This document shows positions 42,390-51,269 of a stretch of 59,332 nt of DNA, piece by piece. The translations under genes and the position numbers were made by a program. The stretch is from CAIOYC01 sp964243985 (GTDB lineage: Bacteria > Pseudomonadota > Alphaproteobacteria > Caulobacterales > Caulobacteraceae): the NCBI GenBank assembly GCA_964243985.1, contig CAXTHJ010000008.1, forward strand, positions 1-59,332, in the 5' to 3' direction. Positions within the stretch are counted from its first letter, which is position 1. Every line of letters begins with the position of its first letter. The notes beneath the pieces were generated by a model that ran no database searches, had not been told where the DNA came from, and worked only from the letters and a program-made list of their open reading frames with translations.

Positions 42390-43774
42390 AACGCGTCGGG
42401 CGACGCCATGTTGGTCTCGACGCCTGGAAACAGGCGCTCAAATTGACCGAGCGCCCGATCGTTCAGCTTCACTGAGACGTGCACCGCGCCCCCTTCGAGA
42501 TAATCCCGGCTCATCACCCGGCCGTGTCGATAGAGCCAGGCGAGGCTCTCCCCGTCTCCCGCAGGCAGGATGACATCCGCCGCCGGCCCGTCGTCCACCC
42601 GCGCGGCCAGATAGGTCAGGAGCGCGCCACACCCCTCCCCCGTCACCGCCGAGACGGTGAACGCGGGGGCCTTGTGATCCTCACGGGACCGTCTGGCCTT
42701 TGTTTCGGTTAAGTCCCGGGCCTCGTCATCGAGAAGATCGAGCTTGTTCCAGATTTCGATGACCCGATCGGCCGCTTCGGCCTCGCCGACGCCAAGGGTG
42801 GCCAAAACCGTCTCCACATCGTGCGCCTGTTCTTGCGATGCGGGGCTGGCGATATCGCGGACGTGCAAGATCAGGTCCGCCTCTTCCACCTCTTCGAGGG
42901 TGGCGCGGAACGCCGCCACCAGTTCGTGCGGCAGGTCGGAGATAAAGCCCACGGTGTCGGAGAGAATCGCCGGCCGCCCGTCTGGCAACTTCAGCGTCCG
43001 CAGGGTGGGGTCCAGGGTGGCGAACAGCATATCCCGCGCCTCCACCTTGGCTTCGGTCAGGCGGTTGAACAGGGTGGATTTGCCGGCGTTGGTGTAGCCC
43101 ACCAGGGCCATGGTTGGGAACGGCGTCCGCCGCCGCGCGGCCCGGTGGAGCGAGCGGGTGCGACGCACGTCCTCCAGGTCACGCTTCAGCTTGTCGATCT
43201 TCTCCGCCAAGAGGCGTCGGTCGGTTTCGATCTGGGTTTCGCCAGGGCCGCCCATGACGCCGAACCCGCCCCGCTGGCGCTCAAGGTGGGTCCAGGTGCG
43301 GACGAGGCGGGAGCGCTCATAATCGAGGCGGGCAAGCTCCACCTGCAACCGCCCTTCCCGCGTGCGGGCGCGGCGAGCGAAGATTTCCAATATGAGCCCC
43401 GTCCGATCCAGAACCTTGGTCTGCCAGGCTTTTTCGAGATTTCTCTGCTGCACCGGCGTCAAGGCGTCGTCCACCACCACAACGTCGATCTGAAGCGCCT
43501 CGCAAATCTGGCCGAGGGTCTCGACCTTGCCGCGGCCGAACAGGGTCGGCGGAGACACTTCGCGTAGGACCACGATCTGCGTCGCGGCGGCGGCGAGATC
43601 GAGCGCCAGGGCGAGACCCACAGCTTCTTCCAACCGGGTCTCAGCCTTGCCCATCTCATGGCGCGCCGAGGGGCGCACAGGATGGATCACGAGCGCGGTC
43701 TGGACCTTGGGCGTATGATCGACGGACCGCTTGCGCGGCCCGTCTTCAGCGGTGTTGTCGGGATTGATCGTCAA
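42386..43774 (-). CDS. hflX: GTPase HflX
   Basis: 462 residues. The N-terminal HflX domain holds PTLFGRGKVE and VVDDALTPVQQRNLEKAW; the linker has GFGVMGGPGETQIETDRR; the G domain has G1 GYTNAGKST, G3 DTVGFISDLP and G4 NKLD. HflX binds stalled 70S ribosomes and splits them, and helps rescue after heat. The start ATG overlaps the hfq stop (ATGA), the classic hfq-hflX pair. It converges on mazG. Confidence 0.96.
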   Translation of the reverse strand: MTINPDNTAEDGPRKRSVDHTPKVQTALVIHPVRPSARHEMGKAETRLEEAVGLALALDLAAAATQIVVLREVSPPTLFGRGKVETLGQICEALQIDVVVVDDALTPVQQRNLEKAWQTKVLDRTGLILEIFARRARTREGRLQVELARLDYERSRLVRTWTHLERQRGGFGVMGGPGETQIETDRRLLAEKIDKLKRDLEDVRRTRSLHRAARRRTPFPTMALVGYTNAGKSTLFNRLTEAKVEARDMLFATLDPTLRTLKLPDGRPAILSDTVGFISDLPHELVAAFRATLEEVEEADLILHVRDIASPASQEQAHDVETVLATLGVGEAEAADRVIEIWNKLDLLDDEARDLTETKARRSREDHKAPAFTVSAVTGEGCGALLTYLAARVDDGPAADVILPAGDGESLAWLYRHGRVMSRDYLEGGAVHVSVKLNDRALGQFERLFPGVETNMASPDAF

Positions 43775-44025
43775 TCGTCTACGGCGTCGTCTGGCCCCGG
43801 CTCATAAAGCTGAACCGGTTGGGCGGGCATGATGGTGGAGATAGCGTGCTTGTAAACCAGTTGCGCCTGACCATCGCGGCGGAGCAGAACGCAAAAATTA
43901 TCGAACCATGTGACGACACCTTGAAGCTTGACGCCGTTCACCAGAAAGATGGTCAGAGGCGTCTTGGATCGCCGAACGCTGTTGAGGAAGGTATCCTGGA
44001 GGTTTTGTTTTTTTTCGACGGCCAT
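43771..44025 (-). CDS. hfq: RNA chaperone Hfq
   Basis: 84 residues from the ATG at 44025 behind AAGGGA; a longer frame to 44061 is not supported. Sm1 reads KTPLTIFLVNGVKLQGVVTWFDNF (split: LVNGVKLQG is the core) and Sm2 YKHAISTIMP. It forms a hexamer that pairs small RNAs with mRNAs. The short acidic C-terminus (PGPDDAVDD) is typical of alphaproteobacteria. It lies 53 bases after the aminotransferase gene in the nitrogen-regulation run. Confidence 0.97.
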   Translation of the reverse strand: MAVEKKQNLQDTFLNSVRRSKTPLTIFLVNGVKLQGVVTWFDNFCVLLRRDGQAQLVYKHAISTIMPAQPVQLYEPGPDDAVDD

Positions 44026-44078
44026 TTTCGGTCCCTTATTCGGAGGCAATCGCCTCCACACAAAAGTTGTTGTCCCAC

Positions 44079-44942
44079 CTATGAAGCGTTTTGGCGGGCG
44101 TGTTCGAGATATAGGGCGCGCAGGCGCATTGAGATAGGCCCTGGATGGCCATCGCCGATGGTGGCGCCGTCGATAGAGGTGACAGGCGTGATGAAGGCCG
44201 ACGCAGCGGTGAAGAACGCCTCTTTCGCCGACTTCGCCTCGTAGACGGTGAAAGGCGTTTCCATAACCATCATCTGCAGTTCGGCGGCAAGATCGATCAG
44301 CGTCTTGCGGGTGACGCCGCGGAGGATGTTGGCGCCTGTGTCGCGGGTGCGCAGGCGCCCCTCCGCGTCGACGATCCAGGCGTTGGTGGAGGAGCCTTCG
44401 GTGACATAGCCGTCTTCATCCACCAGCCAGGCTTCCATTGCGCCCGCGTCCCTTGCCGCCTGCTTGGCTAAAACGTTCGGCAGGAGGCCCACCGTCTTGA
44501 TGTCGCAGCGGCCCCAGCGGATATCCGGCTGGGTCAGCACCGCGACGCCTTGGCTGGCCCGCTCATGAACGGCGGCGAGGTTGGCAGGACGGGCGATGAC
44601 GATCACGCTCGGCCGCACGCCAGGCGGCGGGAAGGGATGGTCTCTGCGAGCGGCGCCGCGCGTGATCTGCAGATAAATCGAGCCCTGCTTCATCCCATTT
44701 CGTCGCACAGTTTCATGCAGCACGCGGAGCAGGGCTGCGCGGGTCATGGGTGGGCGGATGCGCAATTCCGAAAGGCTTCGCTCCAGCCGGTCGAGGTGCC
44801 CGTCGGCGTCGGCGAGGCGCCCGTCAAACACCGACCAGTATTCATATACTCCGTCTGCGAATTGGAAGCCCCGATCTTCAATGTGGACTTGGGCGTCTGC
44901 AATCGGCGTGTAGCGGCCATTCACATAGGCAAGACGTGGCAC
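44079..44942 (-). CDS. dat: D-amino-acid aminotransferase (class IV PLP)
   Basis: 287 residues from the GTG at 44942, close to the 283 of Bacillus D-alanine transaminase. The PLP Lys lies in RCDIKTVGLLPNVLAK; the closing motifs are EGSSTNAW and GVTRKTLIDLA. Family members move the amino group of D-amino acids to 2-oxoglutarate or pyruvate; a branched-chain aminotransferase-like role cannot be excluded. One base separates it from ntrX, and the SD GGAG lies inside the ntrX end. The pairing with ntrX and hfq is normal in this group. Confidence 0.88.
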   Translation of the reverse strand: MPRLAYVNGRYTPIADAQVHIEDRGFQFADGVYEYWSVFDGRLADADGHLDRLERSLSELRIRPPMTRAALLRVLHETVRRNGMKQGSIYLQITRGAARRDHPFPPPGVRPSVIVIARPANLAAVHERASQGVAVLTQPDIRWGRCDIKTVGLLPNVLAKQAARDAGAMEAWLVDEDGYVTEGSSTNAWIVDAEGRLRTRDTGANILRGVTRKTLIDLAAELQMMVMETPFTVYEAKSAKEAFFTAASAFITPVTSIDGATIGDGHPGPISMRLRALYLEHARQNAS

Positions 44943-44943
44943 C

Positions 44944-46332
44944 TTAAGCGAGCTCCATATCCACGCCACGAGGTGCAATGCCCAACGACTTCAGTTTTCG
45001 GTGCAAGGCTGAGCGTTCCATGCCGATGAAAGCGGCGGTACGGGAAATATTGCCGCCAAACCTCAAGATCTGCGCTGTTAAGTATTCCCGCTCAAAAACT
45101 TCCCGCGCGTCCCTCAGGGGCAGAGCGATGATCCGTTCCGGGCCGACAGAACCCGCAACAGCGGTGGTCGCCACCTCCGCCGGCAGCATTTCGGCGGTGA
45201 TGGTTTCTTGCGGATCTCCAGTCGCTAAGATCAAAAGCCGTTCGATGTTATTGCGCAGTTGGCGGACATTGCCGGGCCAATCATGAACCTGCAGGGTGGC
45301 CATGGCGTCTTCACCCAGAATGCGCTTGGGCATCCCAGTGGCTTCGCTGATGCGGTCGATGAAATAGAGCACAAGCTCTGCGATATCCTCCCGCCGTTCC
45401 GAGAGCCCCGGCACCCGCAAGGGGACGACGTTCAGGCGATGGAACAAATCCTCCCGAAAGCGGCCGGCGACGATCTCGTCGCGAAGGTTTTTGTCGGTGG
45501 AGGAGATCACGCGCACATCCACCACGACCTCGGTGTCACCGCCGATGCGGCGGAACCGCTGGTCCACAAGCACCCGCAGAATGCGCCCCTGGGTCTCCCG
45601 TGGCATGTCCGACACCTTGTCGAGGAAGAGGGTGCCGCCGTGGGCCCGTTCGAAAACGCCAATCTTGCGAGGACGCCCCCCCTCCCCCTCCTCGCCGAAC
45701 AGTTCCAGATCAATGCGCTCAGGCGTCATGTCGGCAGCGCAGACGGCGACGAACTCGCCCTTTGCTCGAGCGCTGCCGGCATGCAGAAGCCGGGCGGCCA
45801 GCTCTTTGCCTGATCCTGCTGGGCCTGAGATTAAGATACGGCTATTCGCCATTGAAATCTTAGAGATCATCTGCCGCAGCTGCTGAACCGATTGCGATTT
45901 TCCGATCAGGCCGTCCGGCGTCATGGCTTGGGTGCGCAGCCGCTTGTTTTCCCGCTTTAACGTGGCCGATTCCAAAGCCCTTTCCACCAAAAGGAGCAGG
46001 CGATCGGACTTGAACGGCTTTTCCAGGAAGTCGTAGGCGCCGCGCTTAATCGCGCTGACGGCCGTTTCGATGTTGCCGTGGCCGGAGATCATCACCACGG
46101 GCATTTCAGGATCTAGGGTCTTAACCAGATCCAGCAGCTCTAGGCCATCGAGCCCCCCGCCCTGCATCCAGATATCCTGGATCAGCAGCGCCGGCCGCCG
46201 GGCGCGGATAGCCGCCAACGCGGTGTTCGAGTCCCCTGCCGTCCTCACCGCATAACCTTCGTCGGCCAGGATGCCGGACACCAATTCGCGGATGTCCGCC
46301 TCGTCGTCGACCACCAGAATATCCGCCGCCAT
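44944..46332 (-). CDS. ntrX: NtrX response regulator with degenerate AAA+ domain
   Basis: 462 residues: receiver (phospho-site D53), AAA+ domain and Fis-type HTH (NISRTAAFIGMERSALHRKLKSL near the end; core SRTAAFIGMERSALHRKL). Walker A is GPAGSGKE (170-177). The sigma-54 loop GAFTGA is gone: the stretch after ELFGEEGEGG runs straight into IGVFERAHGG. The Walker B reads LFLDKV, with K239 in place of the catalytic Glu. So it is unlikely to act as a normal sigma-54 activator. It follows ntrY by 10 bases. Confidence 0.93.
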   Translation of the reverse strand: MAADILVVDDEADIRELVSGILADEGYAVRTAGDSNTALAAIRARRPALLIQDIWMQGGGLDGLELLDLVKTLDPEMPVVMISGHGNIETAVSAIKRGAYDFLEKPFKSDRLLLLVERALESATLKRENKRLRTQAMTPDGLIGKSQSVQQLRQMISKISMANSRILISGPAGSGKELAARLLHAGSARAKGEFVAVCAADMTPERIDLELFGEEGEGGRPRKIGVFERAHGGTLFLDKVSDMPRETQGRILRVLVDQRFRRIGGDTEVVVDVRVISSTDKNLRDEIVAGRFREDLFHRLNVVPLRVPGLSERREDIAELVLYFIDRISEATGMPKRILGEDAMATLQVHDWPGNVRQLRNNIERLLILATGDPQETITAEMLPAEVATTAVAGSVGPERIIALPLRDAREVFEREYLTAQILRFGGNISRTAAFIGMERSALHRKLKSLGIAPRGVDMELA

Positions 46333-46342
46333 ACTCCTACTC

Positions 46343-48592
46343 CTATGCGATCACCGCATCGGCGTGAGCCGATACGGAAGAGGGTTGTTTTCGTTTTGGG
46401 AAGCAGAGCAGCGCTCGCGCGCCAGGCGCTTGGCGCGCATCGGTCAACACCAGTTCGCCGCCATGTTCTTCCAAAATTCGTTTGACGATGGCGAGGCCGA
46501 GGCCTGTGCCCTTCTCCCGCGTCGTCACATAGGGTTCGATCAAGCGCTCGCGGTCGCGGATCGGCAATCCGATGCCGTTGTCTTCGATTTCAAACGTGAC
46601 CGCTCCCTTATCAAGGACCAGTCGGGCGATCAGCCGGCCCTGCAGATCGGGCTCATTGACCTTTCGCGCCGCCACGGCTTCGCCCGCGTTTTTCAGCACG
46701 TTGGTGAGCGCTTGTCCCACCATGCGGCTATCGCAGATAAAGCCCTTGGCGGCGGGAAGATCTTCCAGATCGACGACGATTTCTGGATAGGCGACCCTCT
46801 GCGCGAACACCGCTTGCCGCAAAAGCTCAGCGGCGTCCTCCTCGGCGAACTTGGGCGCCGGCATGCGAGCGAAGGCGGAGAACTCGTCCACCATTCGGCC
46901 AATATCCCCCACCTGGCGGATGATGGTGTCGGTGCAGCGGTCGAAGATTTCCAGGTCGTGAGTGATGTCGGCGCGGTATTTGCGGCGGATACGCTCGGCT
47001 GAAAGCTGGATGGGCGTCAGGGGATTTTTGATCTCGTGAGCGATTCGTCGGGCCACGTCCCGCCAAGCGGCGTTGCGCTGCGCAGTCACAAGACGGGTGA
47101 TGTCATCGAAGGTCAGCACTAGGCCGTCGGAGCGGCCTGAAGCGCGCACTCTTAATCGGTGAGTTTCCGCGCTCCGTACGATGTCCACTTCCGCTTCGGC
47201 GTCTTGCCCGCTTTCCGCCGCGCGCCGCGCCACAGGTTCTAATTCCGGCGTCATGTCCCGCAAAAGGCTGCCGATAGGAACAGCGCCCGTCAGGCTGAGC
47301 AGCGTCAACGCCTGTTCGTTGATGGCGGATATGCGCCCAGATTGGTCAAGGCCAATCACGCCAGCGCTAACGCCGGAGAGAACCGCTTCGATAAAGAGCC
47401 GTCGGTCAAACGCTTCGTCACTGGCGGTTTTCAGCGCACTCTGCTGGCTTTGAAGATCCTGCGTCATTCGATTGAAAGCGCGGGATAAAACTGCAATTTC
47501 CTCAGGGTCTCGATCAATCGCGACGCGAGCGCTAAGATCACCCCCTGCAACCCGATCCGCCGCCACCACCAGCCGCGCTACCGGCGTCGAAATTTGAGTC
47601 GCCGCCGCCATGCCGACCCATACAGCGCCCACCAGCACCAGAAGCGCTGTAGAGGTAAAGCTTAAAGCGAACACGGTCTGAATGCGGGAGCGCCCGCTCT
47701 CGGCGTCCCGGTAGGTGACAACAGCCTCTTCGGATTGCCGCATCTGGCCCAAGAGCTTCGCATCCATGGCGCGGGTCACATAAAGGAAGGCGTCGGGATA
47801 GCCGCTGAGGTGGTAGACGGCACGGAAAACGTCGGAATCGGTCGGCTCCCGCGTCTCCAATTCTCCCGCCTTCGCGGCGCGGTCCAAGGTCGCGGGCGGC
47901 GGCGTCACGAAGGGCGCGGCGCCGGGGGCTTCAGCGCGAGCCAGAACGCGCCCCGCGGAATCTATGACGTAGAGGGAGGAAAAGTCCCGCTCGACTCCCT
48001 GACTCAAGAGGGCGCTGTACATCAGGGGGCGCGTCTGCAGCATGCCGGCGACGACGGGCTGGTTCAGGTCTCTCGCCATGCGCCCGACGTTGTCGGTCAC
48101 CTGATGCTCCTGCTCGCCGAGATAGGATTTGGCGAGGGTGGCGGTGTTATCGATGACGGTTCGGATGCGTCCGGAAAACCAGCTGTCGATGCCGCGGGTC
48201 ACCAGCAGGCCGAAAAACAAGGCGACGATGATCGCCGGCAGCACGGCGGCTAGAGCGAACAGGCCAACGAAGCGGCGATGCAGCCTGACGCCCGCATCCT
48301 CCGCCCCTGGTGCGAACAACTTCAGCGCCCGCCACCCCGCCGCCATCGCGAGCACCAGGATCAGGATTAGGTTCAGCGACAGCAGCATCAGCATGGACTG
48401 GCTGGCCGAAACGGTGGGCTTTGTCCCGGGCGTTGCGGCGGTTAGGAACACCGCCAAAGCCGTGACAACGGCGGCGACGGCGAACCCGGCGCCGAACGCA
48501 TAACGGCTACCGCGCCGGATGAACTCGGCGAGATTCCGTTGCCTAGGCGACGGCGGCAAGGGTGTCACGGCCTCGGTCATCGGGCGAACCAT
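46343..48592 (-). CDS. ntrY: Sensor histidine kinase NtrY
   Basis: 749 residues from the ATG at 48592 (other possible starts: TTG 48616, ATG 48580). Three to four membrane helices occur in the first 130 residues and one at about 305-330, with a periplasmic domain of about 170 residues between, then HAMP, PAS, HisKA with H519 in ARRIAHEIKNPLTP, and an ATPase domain with DNGIGLP and GTGLGLAIVKRI. It senses an envelope or redox signal and phosphorylates NtrX. The HisKA/PAS module resembles NtrB. It lies 45 bases after ntrC. Confidence 0.94.
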   Translation of the reverse strand: MVRPMTEAVTPLPPSPRQRNLAEFIRRGSRYAFGAGFAVAAVVTALAVFLTAATPGTKPTVSASQSMLMLLSLNLILILVLAMAAGWRALKLFAPGAEDAGVRLHRRFVGLFALAAVLPAIIVALFFGLLVTRGIDSWFSGRIRTVIDNTATLAKSYLGEQEHQVTDNVGRMARDLNQPVVAGMLQTRPLMYSALLSQGVERDFSSLYVIDSAGRVLARAEAPGAAPFVTPPPATLDRAAKAGELETREPTDSDVFRAVYHLSGYPDAFLYVTRAMDAKLLGQMRQSEEAVVTYRDAESGRSRIQTVFALSFTSTALLVLVGAVWVGMAAATQISTPVARLVVAADRVAGGDLSARVAIDRDPEEIAVLSRAFNRMTQDLQSQQSALKTASDEAFDRRLFIEAVLSGVSAGVIGLDQSGRISAINEQALTLLSLTGAVPIGSLLRDMTPELEPVARRAAESGQDAEAEVDIVRSAETHRLRVRASGRSDGLVLTFDDITRLVTAQRNAAWRDVARRIAHEIKNPLTPIQLSAERIRRKYRADITHDLEIFDRCTDTIIRQVGDIGRMVDEFSAFARMPAPKFAEEDAAELLRQAVFAQRVAYPEIVVDLEDLPAAKGFICDSRMVGQALTNVLKNAGEAVAARKVNEPDLQGRLIARLVLDKGAVTFEIEDNGIGLPIRDRERLIEPYVTTREKGTGLGLAIVKRILEEHGGELVLTDARQAPGARALLCFPKRKQPSSVSAHADAVIA

Positions 48593-48637
48593 GACCCGAC
48601 TGTGCCCTTTTATCAACAGGGCTGTGACCTTTTGGCG

Positions 48638-50053
48638 TCAGGTGCGCCGCCGCGCCGCATCTAAACCCAAGTCTTGGATTTTCTTGCGCAAAGTATTCCG
48701 GTTCACGCCCAATACGTCCGCCGCCTTGACCTGATTGCCACGGGTGGCGGCGAGCGTCAGGCGGATTAGCGGGCGGCTGACCTCCTCCACGATCCGATCG
48801 TAGAGACCAGGCGGAGGGAGGACGTCCGGCGCTTCGGAGAATTCGGAGGAGAGGCGTTGTTCGATCAGAGCTTCCAGGCTGAGGGGTTCTTCGGAGGTTG
48901 GCGTTGGGGCGTGCTCATGAAACTCACGATCGATTACCCGGGCGGTTATTAAGTCTTCGGCGTAAAGGGCGCTGACGCGCCGCATCAGGTTTTCCAACTC
49001 GCGGACATTGCCCAGCCAGTTGTGGCGCTTCAACCTCTCGATCGCCCCCTCGTCGAGGGACTTCGGCGGCAGGCCCTCACGGTGTGCGCGAAGAAGGAAG
49101 GCCCGCGCAAGGTCCGGCACATCTTCCAGCCGCTCCCGTAAAGGCGGTAGCCGGAGGGGCGCGACGTTCAGCCGGAAGTAGAGATCCTCTCGGAACAAGC
49201 CCTGCCGGATCAGGGCGCGCAAATCCCGGTTGGTCGCGGCGATCAGTCGGGCGTCGGCGGGCCGATTAGTGCGAGGGTTGATCGCCCGCTCCGATCCGTC
49301 GATCACGCGCAACAGCCGGGTCTGGGCGTCCAGCGGCAAATCGCCAATTTCATCCAGAAAGAGCGTGCCGCCATCGGCGTCCACCAGCTTACCCGTCTCG
49401 CCGTTGCGACCAAAGAGTTCGGACTCCACCCGCTCCCGCGGTGTTGCGGCGAGATGGACCACCACGAACTTTCCGTCTCGCCGTTTGCCGAGGTCGTGCA
49501 GCGCGCGCGCGGCCAACTCCTTGCCTGCGCCGGATTCGCCCAGGATCAGGACTGTGAGCTCCGCGCCGACCAGCCTTGCTAAAGTACGGTAAACTTCTTG
49601 CATCGGCGCCGAGCGGCCGATCAAGGGAAGCCGCTCATCCCGCGCCGCCCGGGCCCGCGCTTGTACAGGCTCGGTGTTGGCCGGTCGCGCCAAGGCCCGC
49701 CTCGCGATCGCCACCATGTCGTCCAGATCGAAGGGCTTGGGCAGATATTCAAACGCGCCGGTCTCCGCGGCGCTGACGGCGGTCAAAAGCGTGTTCTGTG
49801 CGCTCATGACGATCACCGGAAGCTTGGGCCGAAGCTTTCGGATACGGGGCAGGATGTCGAAGAAGTTCTCGTCCGGCATCACGACGTCGGAAACAACGAG
49901 GTCTCCTTCCCCGTCCGACACCCATTTCAAAAGCGTCGCCGCAGAGCCGGTGGCGCGCACCTGAAATCCCGCTCTTACAAAGGCCTGGCTCAACACCAGC
50001 CTTATGGAGGCGTCATCGTCGGCGATCAAAATTTTGCGAGAGGACGTGGTCAT
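48638..50053 (-). CDS. ntrC: NtrC nitrogen regulator lacking the GAFTGA loop
   Basis: 471 residues: receiver with D56, AAA+ core with Walker A LGESGAGKE (171-179) and intact Walker B LFLDEIGD (231-238), and the Fis HTH (NQVKAADVLGVNRNTLRKKI). Between ELFG (about 213-216) and DADGG the loop is only GRNGETGKLV, so GAFTGA is missing, and the region is about 15 residues shorter than in enteric NtrC. It may bind DNA and hydrolyse ATP but probably cannot open sigma-54 promoters. This loss has been described for Caulobacter NtrC as far as I recall. Stop of ntrB overlaps its start. Confidence 0.95.
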   Translation of the reverse strand: MTTSSRKILIADDDASIRLVLSQAFVRAGFQVRATGSAATLLKWVSDGEGDLVVSDVVMPDENFFDILPRIRKLRPKLPVIVMSAQNTLLTAVSAAETGAFEYLPKPFDLDDMVAIARRALARPANTEPVQARARAARDERLPLIGRSAPMQEVYRTLARLVGAELTVLILGESGAGKELAARALHDLGKRRDGKFVVVHLAATPRERVESELFGRNGETGKLVDADGGTLFLDEIGDLPLDAQTRLLRVIDGSERAINPRTNRPADARLIAATNRDLRALIRQGLFREDLYFRLNVAPLRLPPLRERLEDVPDLARAFLLRAHREGLPPKSLDEGAIERLKRHNWLGNVRELENLMRRVSALYAEDLITARVIDREFHEHAPTPTSEEPLSLEALIEQRLSSEFSEAPDVLPPPGLYDRIVEEVSRPLIRLTLAATRGNQVKAADVLGVNRNTLRKKIQDLGLDAARRRT

Positions 50054-51141
50054 AAGGTAGAACTCGGCGAGGCCCCGGCGGGCGCGATGGGAAGCAGCAC
50101 GCTGAAAGTCGTGCGGCCCGGTTCTGACTCGAAATCGATCAGGCCGCCTTGTGAAGCGACCAGTTTGGCCACGAGAGTGAGGCCGAGGCCGGCGCCCTGA
50201 GGCTTTGTGGTGATGAAAGGATCGAACAGGCGGTCGCGGAGGTCAGCGGGCACGCCCGGACCGTTGTCTTGAACCTTGATTTCCAAAGGTGCAGTGCGGA
50301 AACCTTGGCGGAACGATGTGGTGATGCAGACGTCGCCGCGGGCGTCGCCTCGGCTGTTCGCGGCTTCTGCGGCGTTTTTCACAAGGTTCAGGAACACCTG
50401 GATCAACTGATCCTCATCGCCCAGCGCATGGGGCAGCGACGGGTCAAATTGCTCTCGAAAGATGATGCCCTCGCCCGCCCCCGCTGAAATGAGTGCGCGG
50501 ACCCGATCGAGAATACGGTGGATATTGACGGGCTGAAGCGCGGTGGTGCGCTCGTCGGCGAAGACTTCCACACGGTCGATCAGGCGGCGAATGCGGTCTG
50601 TCTCGTCCACGATCAACTGCGCCAGGGCGGCGTCCTCCACCCCATTATGACTGCCCGAACCGAGAAGCTGCGCTGCGCCGCGAATGCCGGCCAAGGGGTT
50701 CTTGATCTCATGGGCCAGCGTGCGGCCCATGCCGGCGACCGAGCGCAGGGTGCCGGCAGTCAGCTCCAAACCCGTGACCGGCGCCTTGAGGTTTAAGTTG
50801 AGCAGCACGGCGCCATCGATCAACGGCGTCACCACAGCCTCGGCTTCGATGGGTGGGCTGTCGGGCAGTGAAATGTCCACAGCCCTTTCTCTGACCGTCA
50901 CCCCCTGCCGCGCGGCTTGTTCAACGATGCCTGGGAGGAGGCTATCCGGAGGGAGCGCTTCTGCGAGTCTCCGCCGCATCAGCGCGCCCATCGTCCGTCC
51001 GAATAAAGTTTGCGCCGCCTCGTTAGCGCCGAGCAGGTAGCCCTCGGCGTTGAACACCATGGCGGGCGACGGATGCAGATCGAAAGCGAGAGCACGCAAC
51101 GCTTCACTATCGGTACGAGATGGACTGGCGGACGCCTTCAA
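50050..51141 (-). CDS. ntrB: Sensor histidine kinase NtrB
   Basis: 363 residues from a TTG at 51141 with GAGGAA upstream. The chain has no membrane helix: a PAS domain (about 15-125) and a HisKA with H144 in GRTLAHEIKNPLAGIRG, then an ATPase domain with NLVKNAAEAAN, DNGPGVP and GAGLGLTLVAKL. NtrB senses nitrogen via PII and phosphorylates or dephosphorylates NtrC. It overlaps ntrC by ATGA. In many alphaproteobacteria dusB (nifR3) precedes it; here ispDF lies divergently 128 bases away. Confidence 0.95.
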   Translation of the reverse strand: MKASASPSRTDSEALRALAFDLHPSPAMVFNAEGYLLGANEAAQTLFGRTMGALMRRRLAEALPPDSLLPGIVEQAARQGVTVRERAVDISLPDSPPIEAEAVVTPLIDGAVLLNLNLKAPVTGLELTAGTLRSVAGMGRTLAHEIKNPLAGIRGAAQLLGSGSHNGVEDAALAQLIVDETDRIRRLIDRVEVFADERTTALQPVNIHRILDRVRALISAGAGEGIIFREQFDPSLPHALGDEDQLIQVFLNLVKNAAEAANSRGDARGDVCITTSFRQGFRTAPLEIKVQDNGPGVPADLRDRLFDPFITTKPQGAGLGLTLVAKLVASQGGLIDFESEPGRTTFSVLLPIAPAGASPSSTL

Positions 51142-51269
51142 GCGATCTTCCTCATAAAGGCATCAGCGCACAAAAATTAATCAGCCGCAACGCCCGCTTT
51201 ATCAGCAGCGGTGATTTGCTGTTGGTCAGAGGACTCGACAACACGCTTTTCTCGCCCGAAAAGCCCCGC

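Noticed and set aside
51120..51269. N-terminal extension of ispDF
   Set aside because: It runs through the ntrB start and leader and bears no resemblance to IspD; the ATG at 51270 begins the conserved sequence.
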